NCBI RefSeq assembly: GCF_011043525.1 | Contig: NZ_JAAKGO010000005.1 | Span: forward strand, 186,001 to 250,000 | Reading direction: 5' to 3' | DNA from: Sphingobacterium sp. SGG-5 | GTDB lineage: Bacteria > Bacteroidota > Bacteroidia > Sphingobacteriales > Sphingobacteriaceae | Length of the DNA: 64,000 bases | Part shown: positions 1 to 8,500 of the stretch, one piece after another | Layout: every line of letters begins with the position of its first letter | How positions within the stretch are numbered: the stretch's first letter is position 1 | The notes under the pieces: model-generated | Seen by the model: only the letters and a program-made list of their open reading frames with translations | Told to the model about the DNA's origin: nothing | Databases searched by the model: none | Made by a program: the position numbers and the translations under genes

Positions 1-59
1 TCAGCACATGCGGCGCCAATTCCTGAACTTGCGCCGGTAATTAGCACGGTACGTTTCAT
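1..59 (-). CDS. SDR family oxidoreductase, N-terminal fragment
   Basis: Only the first 19 or so codons lie inside the window; the gene runs off the left edge on the minus strand. The visible N-terminus contains the TGASSGIG nucleotide-binding motif of classical short-chain dehydrogenases, preceded by a short beta strand (KRTVLI). It starts 1 bp after the stop of the porT-like gene, so it probably belongs to the ubiE-porT transcription unit. Substrate cannot be told from this fragment. Confidence 0.75.
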   Translation of the reverse strand, partial: MKRTVLITGASSGIGAACA

Positions 60-60
60 A

Positions 61-906
61 TTATTGAAATATTAAGCTTATATACACACTTCTGAGCCAC
101 GCCTTTTCTATGGGAGCCATAAATTTATTATCTCGAGACAAGGCATGGTTGTGATCTAAGATAGAACCAAAACTCTGATTAAACTTAATTTCAGGTGACA
201 TTTTGAAATAGGGAAAGAAAATATCAGCGCCTATACCGACCTCCCAGGAAAGAAAACTCGGCTGCAGAATTAGCGATTGAGGGATAACAGAATTTTCCCG
301 CTCTTTCAGCAACAATTCGTATTCTTTTTGAATGCCGATGAAACGGGAGACTCGGGCACCACCGATCAGATACCCCCGGTACCTATTGATTTTATTCTTT
401 AAGATCTTTTCGTCTGAACGAAATTTAATGGAGAACGGAAATTCAAAAGAGTTGAAATTGGAACCGTCTGCCGATCCAGAGATGTGTCGGGAACGACGGA
501 GCAGTGTTCTCGGAGACGTCTCTCCCCCCACCGGATCCCTTCCTGAAAAAGATATTCCGGAATTGTTTATGAACTGAAAAGTGGGATTAAACGTAAAATA
601 CAGGTTATCATCCACCCGCACATCCACCGGGATACCTACAGCAAAGTTGTGGCCGTTTGCCGAATGAATACCTTTTAGGCTTCCTACATCATGCACATTC
701 TCACCAGTATAATCGATGGCATAGTCACTCTCCCAATTCTCCTGCAAACTGAGCCGATAATTCTGATAAATGTAACTGTACTGTAGGCCGACGAGAATAA
801 CTGCTTCTTCATCATAGCTGGATGAGAACGGTAAGGAGACCCGCATCTGTCCTTGTACTACCATACCCAGTAGGTAAAATGCTATTCCTAAGGCGAACTT
901 CTTCAT
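61..906 (-). CDS. porT: PorT family outer-membrane beta-barrel protein
   Basis: 281 aa with an N-terminal signal peptide (Lys-Lys then a hydrophobic stretch to about residue 20). The rest is rich in alternating beta strands and ends in an aromatic residue (SLIFQ), as expected for a small outer-membrane barrel. In Bacteroidota the gene after ubiE/menG is typically the PorT-type protein linked to the type IX secretion system; Porphyromonas PorT is needed for gingipain export. Here the start codon overlaps the ubiE stop by 4 bp, the same arrangement. The name rests on gene order, size and barrel character, not on a decisive motif; a generic PorT-like barrel of other function is the alternative. 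Confidence 0.7.
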   Translation of the reverse strand: MKKFALGIAFYLLGMVVQGQMRVSLPFSSSYDEEAVILVGLQYSYIYQNYRLSLQENWESDYAIDYTGENVHDVGSLKGIHSANGHNFAVGIPVDVRVDDNLYFTFNPTFQFINNSGISFSGRDPVGGETSPRTLLRRSRHISGSADGSNFNSFEFPFSIKFRSDEKILKNKINRYRGYLIGGARVSRFIGIQKEYELLLKERENSVIPQSLILQPSFLSWEVGIGADIFFPYFKMSPEIKFNQSFGSILDHNHALSRDNKFMAPIEKAWLRSVYISLIFQ

Positions 907-1643
907 TTGATAGCTTCATAAATGGTACAAAAGCCAAAGGTCTGCGGCATAACATGTGTTGTTGTAAACCCCGCTTCCTTCGTAAAAGCCGCAAAACGCT
1001 GACCATCCGGAAATTTGGAAACCGACTCGGGCAAATAAGAGTAAGCACTGGCGTCCTTCGAGATAAAACGCCCGATAAAAGGGACAATTTTATGAAAATA
1101 AAGGTGGAAAAGCTGCTTCACCGGGAATTTCTTGGGATTGGAAAGTTCCAATATAATTGCACGTCCCCCCGGCTTCAAAACGCGTCTAATCTCCGCCAAT
1201 CCGCGGTCGAGATTTTCGAAATTACGGACACCAAACGCTACGGTAACCGCATCAAATGTATTGTCGTCAAACTGGAGGTTTTCCGAATCACCGACCTGTA
1301 CTTCAAACTGAGATGTTAATCCCTTTTTCTGGATTTTCTCCTTTGCGACCTCCAACATACCTGCGGAGATGTCCACACCAATAATTTTTTTGGGCTGAAG
1401 CAGTTGAATAGCCTCTATAGCAAAGTCACCCGTTCCGGTGGCCACATCCAATATCAATTGAGGCTGTGATGATTTTAAAAGCCGAATAGCTTTTTTTCGC
1501 CAGATCACATCGATCCGTAAAGTCATGATACGATTTAATAAATCATATTTAGGCGATATGTTGTTGAACATATCGGAGACCTGCTCTTTTTTCCCTCCCA
1601 ACTTGGTTTTGTAGGGTTTCAATGTGGAAGCTTCGTTGGACAT
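903..1643 (-). CDS. ubiE: Demethylmenaquinone / bifunctional UbiE-MenG methyltransferase
   Basis: 246 aa, normal length for the UbiE/COQ5 family. It shows the SAM-binding motif LDVATGTGDFA near residue 65, the family signature around SPKYDLLNRIMT near residue 30, and the later motif RRVLKPGGRAIILELS. It would methylate demethylmenaquinone to menaquinone, the respiratory quinone of Bacteroidota. That fits the menaquinone-dependent malate:quinone oxidoreductase gene at 15655-17154. The stop overlaps the start of the porT-like gene by 4 bp (ATGA), which implies translational coupling. Confidence 0.95.
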   Translation of the reverse strand: MSNEASTLKPYKTKLGGKKEQVSDMFNNISPKYDLLNRIMTLRIDVIWRKKAIRLLKSSQPQLILDVATGTGDFAIEAIQLLQPKKIIGVDISAGMLEVAKEKIQKKGLTSQFEVQVGDSENLQFDDNTFDAVTVAFGVRNFENLDRGLAEIRRVLKPGGRAIILELSNPKKFPVKQLFHLYFHKIVPFIGRFISKDASAYSYLPESVSKFPDGQRFAAFTKEAGFTTTHVMPQTFGFCTIYEAIK

Positions 1644-1966
1644 AGGACAAAGGTAATATAATAATTAAAAAGTTGAAAAGACAAAAAGAAGTGGCTATTT
1701 ATTAACAGTACACAAAGTTATCCACACTTACACAACTTTATGATTACCAAATCGTTTAAAATTTAGTTAACAGGTTTTCAACACTGCATGTGAATGATGT
1801 ATCATGGTTTGATTACCGTAGTGACGCCCATGTTTGAACACTTATCCACTGATGTTTAGAATTTGTCCATTCTTTGAAGAGCTATTTTTTATACATTTGT
1901 TTTCGCAACGACAAAGGTTTAGGTCGGATGCTCAATTAGGAATTTAATCTCGGAACTTTAGCTATA
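1644..1966. promoter_or_regulatory. Divergent ubiE/dnaB intergenic region with DnaA-box-like sites
   Basis: AT-rich, no credible ORF. It contains TTATCCACA at 1718-1726, an exact match to the classical DnaA box, and TTATCCACT at 1842-1850, one mismatch away. A TAnnTTTG element (TACATTTG, 1892-1899) is a plausible dnaB promoter -7 box, with TTTG at 1873-1876 as a possible but closely spaced -33 box. DnaA boxes beside dnaB could mean DnaA control of dnaB. An origin cannot be claimed from two boxes. Confidence 0.4.
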
Positions 1967-3547
1967 ATGAATCAGGAATTTTCAGGTCAGTCGTCCAATT
2001 TGGGAAGAGGGAGTTTAAACAAAAAAAGAACGAGCCTGAATAATCTTGTGTCGGGTTTAGGAAAGCTTCCTCCTCAGGCTGTGGATCTCGAAGAAGCGGT
2101 ATTGGGAGCTCTTATGCTCGAAAAAAATGCCCTTAGTGAGGTTATTGATATCCTAAAACCGGAATCATTCTATAAAGAAGCTCATCAAAAGATATTTGAG
2201 GCGATCTACAATCTGTTCCAGAAGACCATGCCCATAGATTTATTGACCGTAACGGCCGAGTTACGGCAGATGGGTGCTTTGGAAATGGTTGGAGGCGCAT
2301 ATTATATTACGGAACTAACCGACCGTGTCGTATCTGCTGCGAATATTGAATACCATGCCCGGATTATCTCACAAAAATATATACAACGGGAGTTAATCCA
2401 GGTTTCCACCGAGATCATCAACGCATCGTACGACGAGACGAGCGATATATTTGATTTGCTGGATCACGCCGAAAAAAGTCTATTTGACATTGCTCAAAAT
2501 AATTTACGACGTGATTCCCGAAAGATGGACGATATCATGCGGGAAGCGATATCCTCTCTGGAGATGTTACGCGACCGTACTGATGGGCTCACAGGAATAC
2601 CATCAGGTCTGACGGCATTGGACCGGATGACTTCCGGATGGCAACCCTCGGACCTTGTCATTATTGCAGCGCGGCCAGCGATGGGTAAGACAGCTTTTGT
2701 GCTTTCTGTAGCACGGAATGCTGCTGTTGATCACGACCGTCCCGTTGCTGTATTCTCCTTGGAGATGTCCTCTGTACAGCTTGTCAATCGTCTCATTGCA
2801 GGCGAAACTGAAATCGAACAGGAAAAACTGAAGAAAGGAGATCTTGCCGATCATGAATGGCAACAGCTCCATTCGAGAATAGGTCGGTTGACCGAAGCCC
2901 CCATTATTATCGACGACACACCGGCACTAAACGTATTTGAGTTCCGTGCCAAATGCCGGAGATTGAAAGCTCAGCATGATATACAAATGGTCATCGTCGA
3001 TTATTTGCAACTGATGCAAGGAAAAAGTGACGGAAAGGGTGGCGGTAACCGTGAACAGGAAATAGGTAGTATTTCCCGTGCACTAAAGTCAGTCGCTAAA
3101 GAGCTCAACATACCGGTATTGGCACTATCTCAGCTGAGTCGGGCTGTCGAATCACGCCCTGGAAACAGCAAGCGACCCATGTTATCGGATTTACGTGAAT
3201 CGGGTTCGATCGAACAGGACGCGGATATGGTGTTGTTTTTGTACCGTCCAGAATATTACGGTCTGACAGAAGATGAGGAAGGAAGATCTACAGCAGGCGT
3301 AGGTGAAGTAATTATCGCCAAGCATCGTAATGGGGAGACAGGTATTGTACAGACGCGGTTTATCGGTAAGTATGTCAAGTTCGTCGATCTGGAAGATGAT
3401 TTTGCAGGGATGAGTGATTCCTTCTCCGGAGATTCTCCTTTTGGCGGATCAGCTATGGCACCCTCCTCTTCTTTTAACGATTTTTCGGGTGGAGGGATTA
3501 CGATGCCTTCCCGAATGAACGACATGCCCGACGACTCCCCTTTCTAA
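1967..3547 (+). CDS. dnaB: Replicative DNA helicase DnaB
   Basis: 526 aa. The N-terminal DnaB domain (about residues 35-140) begins with the typical PPQAVDLEEAVLGALM segment. The RecA-like helicase domain carries Walker A ARPAMGKTAF near residue 238, Walker B VIVDYLQLMQG near 345, and the downstream DLRESGSIEQDAD motif with the arginine-finger region. The C-terminal tail after residue 470 is Ser/Gly/Asp-rich and low in complexity, a common non-conserved extension. It is the ring helicase of the chromosomal fork. No intein is visible, although dnaB is a frequent intein site. Confidence 0.97.
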   Translation: MNQEFSGQSSNLGRGSLNKKRTSLNNLVSGLGKLPPQAVDLEEAVLGALMLEKNALSEVIDILKPESFYKEAHQKIFEAIYNLFQKTMPIDLLTVTAELRQMGALEMVGGAYYITELTDRVVSAANIEYHARIISQKYIQRELIQVSTEIINASYDETSDIFDLLDHAEKSLFDIAQNNLRRDSRKMDDIMREAISSLEMLRDRTDGLTGIPSGLTALDRMTSGWQPSDLVIIAARPAMGKTAFVLSVARNAAVDHDRPVAVFSLEMSSVQLVNRLIAGETEIEQEKLKKGDLADHEWQQLHSRIGRLTEAPIIIDDTPALNVFEFRAKCRRLKAQHDIQMVIVDYLQLMQGKSDGKGGGNREQEIGSISRALKSVAKELNIPVLALSQLSRAVESRPGNSKRPMLSDLRESGSIEQDADMVLFLYRPEYYGLTEDEEGRSTAGVGEVIIAKHRNGETGIVQTRFIGKYVKFVDLEDDFAGMSDSFSGDSPFGGSAMAPSSSFNDFSGGGITMPSRMNDMPDDSPF

Positions 3548-3633
3548 AAGTTTGTACTGTTTCTAAAATAGATAGTATGCAAACATAATACTGGCTTATT
3601 TACTATATTTGTTTAACATCCAAATAAACCACT

Positions 3634-4926
3634 ATGGTAAGTCAGGTTATCTTCGGTATCCTATTATTCGTTGCAGGATTTCTCTTTTACAGAAATGCCC
3701 GAAAAATATACCGGAATATCCGTCTTGGCCATCCCATCAATCGATCCGATCATCCTTGGCAGCGGTTAAAAGTGATGCTCTTAGTCGCTTTCGGACAGAA
3801 GAAAATGTTCAAACGACCGGTTCCGGCACTTCTTCATCTGCTGGTATACTTAGGTTTTTGCATTATCAATATCGAAATGCTGGAAATCATTATAGACGGC
3901 TTGTCGGGCACCCACCGTGTATTCTCCTTTCTCGGTGGTTTCTACATTTTTCTGATTTATAGTTTTGAGCTACTGGCCATTTTGGTTTTAGCATCTTGCC
4001 TGATTTTCCTGATCCGACGGAACATTCTCCACGTACGCCGGCTTAACCAAAAAGAGCTTCAAAATTGGCCAAAGACGGACGCAAACCTTATTCTCCTTGT
4101 GGAAATACTATTGATGAGCGCATTCTTACTGATGAATGCAGCCGACCAGAAACTGCAACTCCTCAACGTCTCCCCCTACATTCAGGCCGGAGCTTTTCCA
4201 ATCAGTTCTCTTCTGTCCATGCTGCTGCCCGCAAACATCAACGCCTTAATCCTTATCGAACGCTTCTCTTGGTGGTTCCACATTGTTGGGGTACTCGCCT
4301 TCCTCAATTATTTACCCATATCAAAACACCTGCACATTATCCTCGCCTTTCCCAATACCTACTTTTCTATACTGGATGTCAAAGGAAAATTCGAGAATAT
4401 GGAAGCCGTTACCGCGGAGGTGAAAGCAATGCTCGATCCCGCTCTGCCTCCACCTGATACAACTGTCAGCCGTTTCGGTGTTAAGGATATACATGACCTC
4501 ACTTGGAAAAACTTGTTGGATGCGTATACCTGTACAGAATGTGGCCGATGTACCGCCGTCTGTCCGGCCAATATTACCGGCAAAATACTCTCTCCTCGGA
4601 AAATTATGATGGACACCCGGGACAGACTGGAAGAAACTGGAAGAAATATCGATCACAACGCTTCTTTTGTGGAGGATGGAAAATCCCTTTTAGATCATTA
4701 CATCACCCGGGAAGAAATCTGGGCATGCACCACCTGCAATGCCTGTGTGGAAGCATGTCCGGTCAATATCAACCCTTTGGAAATTATCATGGGTCTGCGC
4801 CAATATATCGTCATGGAAGAATCAAAGGCTCCGGCAAGCCTTAACAACATGTTGAGCAACATCGAAAACAATGGTGCACCGTGGAAATATGCACAGGCAG
4901 ACCGCGCCAACTGGACACAGCAGTAG
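3634..4926 (+). CDS. Membrane-anchored 4Fe-4S dicluster protein (HdrC/GlpC-like electron transfer)
   Basis: 430 aa. Several hydrophobic segments fill residues 1-250 (for example 3-18, 65-90, 95-130, 150-165, 205-230), followed by a soluble domain with two 4Fe-4S motifs. These are CTECGRCTAVCPA near residue 300 and CTTCNACVEACPVN near residue 365. The layout matches the (Fe-S)-binding membrane proteins that pair with a cysteine-rich-domain protein, as in heterodisulfide-reductase-like or ETF:quinone-type complexes. The next gene starts 12 bp downstream and supplies that domain. A TATATTTG -7 element lies at 3604-3611. Likely role: passing electrons from a soluble donor to menaquinone; the donor is not identifiable here. 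Confidence 0.85.
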   Translation: MVSQVIFGILLFVAGFLFYRNARKIYRNIRLGHPINRSDHPWQRLKVMLLVAFGQKKMFKRPVPALLHLLVYLGFCIINIEMLEIIIDGLSGTHRVFSFLGGFYIFLIYSFELLAILVLASCLIFLIRRNILHVRRLNQKELQNWPKTDANLILLVEILLMSAFLLMNAADQKLQLLNVSPYIQAGAFPISSLLSMLLPANINALILIERFSWWFHIVGVLAFLNYLPISKHLHIILAFPNTYFSILDVKGKFENMEAVTAEVKAMLDPALPPPDTTVSRFGVKDIHDLTWKNLLDAYTCTECGRCTAVCPANITGKILSPRKIMMDTRDRLEETGRNIDHNASFVEDGKSLLDHYITREEIWACTTCNACVEACPVNINPLEIIMGLRQYIVMEESKAPASLNNMLSNIENNGAPWKYAQADRANWTQQ

Positions 4927-4938
4927 ATCAATAAAATC

Positions 4939-5733
4939 ATGGAAAATCAACTTCACATACCGACCGTTGCCGAACTTGTTGCACAGGGCGAAAGCCCCGA
5001 CCTCTTGTTTTGGGTAGGCTGTGCGGGCTCGTTCGACGAAAGAGCGCAACGTATCACCCGGGCTATCTGTAAGATATTACAGCACGTGGGGATCAAATAC
5101 GCCATTTTGGGGACGGAGGAAAGCTGTACCGGCGATCCTGCCAAACGTGCCGGCAACGAATTTCTCTTCCAAATGCAAGCCATGATGAATATACAGGTTT
5201 TGGATGGCTATGCGATCAAGAAGATCGTCACCGCCTGTCCGCATTGCTTCAATACCTTGAAAAATGAATATCCCAACTTAGGCGGACATTATGAAGTTAT
5301 CCACCATACCCAACTGATCCATTCCTTGATTGATGAAGGTAAATTAAAACCGGCAGATGGTCATGCGTTCCGGGGTAAGCGTATTACGTATCACGACCCT
5401 TGTTATTTGGGTCGGGGGAATGACGTATACGAAGCCCCAAGAAAAGCATTGGAAGTGCTGGATGCTGACCTCGTCGAACTCAAAAGATGTAGGAGCAACG
5501 GACTTTGCTGTGGCGCTGGCGGAGCCCAGCTATTCAAGGAACCGGAAGCAGGAAACAAGGATATTCAGGTAGAACGTATCGAAGATGTCATGGAATCTAA
5601 GGCTGAAATCGTCGCATCTGCCTGTCCTTTTTGTATGACCATGCTGCGTGATGGTGTGAAAGCGAAAGAAAAAGAACAGGATATTGAGGTGCTGGATATC
5701 GCCGAAATCACGGCCAAAGCAAATAGGTTATAA
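4939..5733 (+). CDS. Cysteine-rich (CCG-domain) Fe-S protein, HdrB/GlpC-like
   Basis: 264 aa, soluble, with two CCG-type modules. The first includes WVGCAGSFDERA, ESCTGDPA and TACPHCFNTLKNEYP. The second includes YHDPCYLGRGNDVYEAPR, then SNGLCCGAGG, then ACPFC. The paired CxnCCGxxnCPxC pattern is the signature of HdrB/LldE/GlpC cysteine-rich domains that bind a cubane or noncubane cluster. It lies 12 bp after the membrane 4Fe-4S gene on the same strand, so the two probably form one complex. In related bacteria this pair accompanies beta-oxidation/ETF electron flow; that role is inferred. Confidence 0.88.
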   Translation: MENQLHIPTVAELVAQGESPDLLFWVGCAGSFDERAQRITRAICKILQHVGIKYAILGTEESCTGDPAKRAGNEFLFQMQAMMNIQVLDGYAIKKIVTACPHCFNTLKNEYPNLGGHYEVIHHTQLIHSLIDEGKLKPADGHAFRGKRITYHDPCYLGRGNDVYEAPRKALEVLDADLVELKRCRSNGLCCGAGGAQLFKEPEAGNKDIQVERIEDVMESKAEIVASACPFCMTMLRDGVKAKEKEQDIEVLDIAEITAKANRL

Positions 5734-5737
5734 AAAG

Positions 5738-5821
5738 TGCCCAGGAGCAGATTCGAACTGCCACGCCCGTACAGGCGCCACCCCCTCAAGATGGTGCGTC
5801 TACCAATTTCGCCACCTGGGC
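5738..5821 (-). tRNA. tRNA-Leu (anticodon GAG)
   Basis: Read on the minus strand, an 84-nt cloverleaf folds with acceptor stem GCCCAGG pairing CCTGGGC and discriminator A. The D-arm contains GGTAGACGC, the anticodon stem is CCATC/GGTGG with loop TTGAGGG (anticodon GAG), the variable arm is long (GGCGCCTGTACGGGCGT), and the T-loop reads GTTCGAATC. The long variable arm and the anticodon make it a leucine tRNA. CCA is not encoded; a short T run (CTTTTT) follows directly. Confidence 0.95.
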
Positions 5822-5874
5822 ATCTTGACTGACAAAAATAGAGCTTTTTTCGAAACCTACAACGGTTTTTCTGA

Positions 5875-6753
5875 TTATTTCTGAAAGTTTTTATCGATCA
5901 AGGTTTGGATAATTCCATCTGCCAATCCCACACGCGGTGCGACCATATTTTTTAAATGTCCCACCTTCATGATCGTCAGAAATATTTCCGCTGCAGGGAC
6001 AATCACGTCGGCTCTATCCGAGCGTAACCCCAACTCATGAATCCGGTCCCGTAGCGAGAAAGAATTCAGGTAATTATAAAGCGCCTTTAGCTTGGCGTAG
6101 GTCATCGGCTTATCTCCTTTATCATTGGCCAGCCTCGACAGCTTGTTCATATTACCGCCTGTTCCTATGCCATATATATCTTTATAGCCCTGGGTAATCT
6201 CTTTTACCCACCGTTTCATTTCGTCCCACAACTCGGGTGCATCCTGATTATCCAGCACCCGGATGGTACCCAGATTGAATGACCGCGATGCCACTACATG
6301 TCCCTTGGCAAACAGCGAAATCTCGGTACTACCTCCTCCCACATCGACGTAGAGATAGACCTTATTCCTGTCAATCTTATTTTCAAAATAAGCGGTATAG
6401 ACAATCTGAGCTTCAGTCCTCCCGTCTATAATCTGAATGTCTACCCCGCTCTCCTTGCACACGGCTACCACCTCGTCACCGTTATCAGCCTCACGCATCG
6501 CTGACGTCGCACAGGCCATATAATCGCTGACCTTGTACACGTCCATCAGGTTACGGAATGCTCCCATCGTCTTCACCAGATCTTGAAACTTTCCTTCTGA
6601 AATATGTTTATCGATAAATGCATCGTCACCCAAACGAAGCGGGACACGAAGAAGTGTATTTTTTGTGTAGGTAATGGTATCATTCTTTTCTATGACGTCT
6701 GCTATAAGCAAACGTATAGCGTTGGAACCTATGTCTATTGCCGCGTATCTCAC
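5875..6753 (-). CDS. Ppx/GppA phosphatase family protein (exopolyphosphatase-like)
   Basis: 292 aa, the short one-module form common in Bacteroidota. It begins with the ASKHA phosphate-1 motif YAAIDIGSNAIRLLIAD, has YVDVGGGSTEIS near residue 140 as phosphate-2, and GIGTGGNMNKL near residue 195. These are the ATP/polyphosphate-binding loops of the Ppx/GppA family. It could hydrolyse polyphosphate or (p)ppGpp; sequence alone does not separate these. It lacks the C-terminal HD-like domain of E. coli Ppx. It stands alone between tRNA-Leu and the Gfo/Idh gene. Confidence 0.9.
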   Translation of the reverse strand: MRYAAIDIGSNAIRLLIADVIEKNDTITYTKNTLLRVPLRLGDDAFIDKHISEGKFQDLVKTMGAFRNLMDVYKVSDYMACATSAMREADNGDEVVAVCKESGVDIQIIDGRTEAQIVYTAYFENKIDRNKVYLYVDVGGGSTEISLFAKGHVVASRSFNLGTIRVLDNQDAPELWDEMKRWVKEITQGYKDIYGIGTGGNMNKLSRLANDKGDKPMTYAKLKALYNYLNSFSLRDRIHELGLRSDRADVIVPAAEIFLTIMKVGHLKNMVAPRVGLADGIIQTLIDKNFQK

Positions 6754-6823
6754 CGATATACTTGATTATAATTTGCCGTAATAATAACCTTTTTATATGA
6801 ACAGAATGTTAAGGATCAAATAA

Positions 6824-7846
6824 CTATCGGACGCTGGAAAGTATATCTAACTGCCAAATAATCTGTTCCGGAGTAACATAATAAGGCGCGTTATTGCGGA
6901 TAGTTTCAAAGGCATGCGCAAACACCAACATATAATCTCCTTTTAATGAAGGAACAATTATATCCTCACGCTGTCCTTTTTCTATAATGGTCAGCAACCC
7001 CTCAGCTTGTTCATCTTCCAGACCATACATAGCATCATCTGGTTTCATACCGACCATGAGCTGCCTTTCCTGTGTATCTGTACGATCCTTAATATAGCTA
7101 CCTCGGTCTCCATGCAGCACAAAGCTTTTTTGTGGATTTGCCACCAAAAGACTGGTGGTGATAAACACGTTCAAACCTTGTTCATAACTCAATAGCAAAG
7201 TCGCATAATCATCTACACGCGAATGAGGTCTGTGCTTAGATTTTATTTTAACAACAGATTTCGGCTTTCCAAACAGCGCGATACTCTGATCCAACAGATG
7301 AGAGCCCAGGTCATATAACACACCACTGGCTGCACGCTTACTGGTTTCTTTAAATATTTTTGGGCTCAACTCGGGCTTAAACCGATCGAACCGCAAATGC
7401 AGCTCAATAGGTTTGCCCACAAACCCTTTGTCCAACACATATTTTAATGACAAGAAGTCGGAGTCAAACCGCCGGTTATGATAGGGTAACACCTTTTTTC
7501 CGACTTTCTCTCCCAATGCAAACAGTTCCTCTGCTTCTTTCTTTGTAGGTGCAAAAGGCTTTTCGATCAGTACATGTTTGCCTGCCAATAAAGCTTGCTT
7601 TGCATAGGCTACATGCGTATCATTTGGCGTATTCACGATAATCAGTTCAATATCCGGATCAGCGAGAATAGCCTCAACGCTGTCATAGCTTATAATATCC
7701 GGATAATCGGCCTTCGCTTGCTTACGGCTCCGCTCCACAATCGCCCTCAACTCAAAATAACGGCTCTGCGCTATAAATGGCGCATGGAATACCCTTCCGG
7801 ACATTCCATACGACAATATACCTGTTATAATGGGCTGCATCATCAA
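6824..7846 (-). CDS. Gfo/Idh/MocA family NAD(P)-dependent oxidoreductase
   Basis: 340 aa. The N-terminal Rossmann fold shows GILSYGMSGRVFHAPF in place of the usual GxGxxG. It is followed by NTPNDTH near residue 93 and the family signature IEKPFAPT near residue 116. The C-terminal Gfo/Idh/MocA domain contains the typical GVLYDLGSHLLDQ segment near residue 195, with the likely catalytic histidine. This subgroup resembles YdgJ/YvaA-type sugar or inositol dehydrogenases. The substrate is not deducible. It ends its transcription unit; the lipoprotein gene downstream starts separately. Confidence 0.88.
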   Translation of the reverse strand: MMMQPIITGILSYGMSGRVFHAPFIAQSRYFELRAIVERSRKQAKADYPDIISYDSVEAILADPDIELIIVNTPNDTHVAYAKQALLAGKHVLIEKPFAPTKKEAEELFALGEKVGKKVLPYHNRRFDSDFLSLKYVLDKGFVGKPIELHLRFDRFKPELSPKIFKETSKRAASGVLYDLGSHLLDQSIALFGKPKSVVKIKSKHRPHSRVDDYATLLLSYEQGLNVFITTSLLVANPQKSFVLHGDRGSYIKDRTDTQERQLMVGMKPDDAMYGLEDEQAEGLLTIIEKGQREDIIVPSLKGDYMLVFAHAFETIRNNAPYYVTPEQIIWQLDILSSVR

Positions 7847-7855
7847 TTCACCGGA

Positions 7856-8440
7856 TTAATGGTGGGCATGATCATGCGCATCTTCTTGACCACCTATCTG
7901 TGTATACAGCGCGCTAACAGCTGGCAGATGTTCATGAGCAAAATTCTGCAAGTCCTTATTGGTATTACGTGACAAACGGGTAAGCTGTTCCTTGACAAAG
8001 GCCACATCATGCTGTGTCGTATGCACATAATCTTCCTTCGCGTGTACCTGCACGTCTTCTTCGACCACTAAGGTGGTATCCGAGGTACTTTCAAGGGCTG
8101 CCGTGTCGGCTTCCGTTAATGCCGGAATTCCTCGGATTGGAAAATCAATATGAAACGCCGTGGCCACACTATCCAAACTTGGAATAAACTGGGTATAAAA
8201 AGCCTTCACCTGAGCAGCAACTTCCTTCGATTGCATATCACCTGATGATGCGATCTGCTCGGCACGGGCAGCGCCTGTAAGCACGGTCTCACCCACCCGT
8301 TGAATGATTGCAAATGCATCTCCGTCGGCTAATGAAGTATGTGTATATTTCAATTGACGCTCTTGCGCAGTTTGGTGTACACAAGAAGTAAATAACGTTC
8401 CAGCGCAGATCGTAGCTGCAAAAAATGTGTTGATTTTCAT
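7856..8440 (-). CDS. Small lipoprotein of unknown function, His-rich C-terminus
   Basis: 194 aa. The signal peptide ends in the lipobox LFTSC (Cys about residue 20), so it should be a lipid-anchored periplasmic or outer-membrane protein. The middle is helical and charged. The extreme C-terminus, EDAHDHAHH, is rich in His and Asp and could bind a metal ion, but no known domain is recognised. The start is fixed by the signal peptide. It lies 9 bp from the upstream end of the oxidoreductase gene on the same strand. Confidence 0.7.
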   Translation of the reverse strand: MKINTFFAATICAGTLFTSCVHQTAQERQLKYTHTSLADGDAFAIIQRVGETVLTGAARAEQIASSGDMQSKEVAAQVKAFYTQFIPSLDSVATAFHIDFPIRGIPALTEADTAALESTSDTTLVVEEDVQVHAKEDYVHTTQHDVAFVKEQLTRLSRNTNKDLQNFAHEHLPAVSALYTQIGGQEDAHDHAHH

Positions 8441-8500
8441 TGATCTTATTTTTTAACAAACATATAAAATATCTCGCACATACAGCGAAAGTCAGCTCAA

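Noticed and set aside
822..1319. Plus-strand frame of 165 codons over porT/ubiE
   Set aside because: It is antisense to two well-supported coupled genes and has no family features.
1644..1966. Chromosomal replication origin
   Set aside because: One exact and one near DnaA box are not enough; no AT-rich unwinding element or skew information could be assessed.
5729..5737. Encoded CCA or a separate terminator after tRNA-Leu
   Set aside because: The bases after the discriminator are CTTTTT on the minus strand: no CCA, and no stem before the T run other than the tRNA itself.
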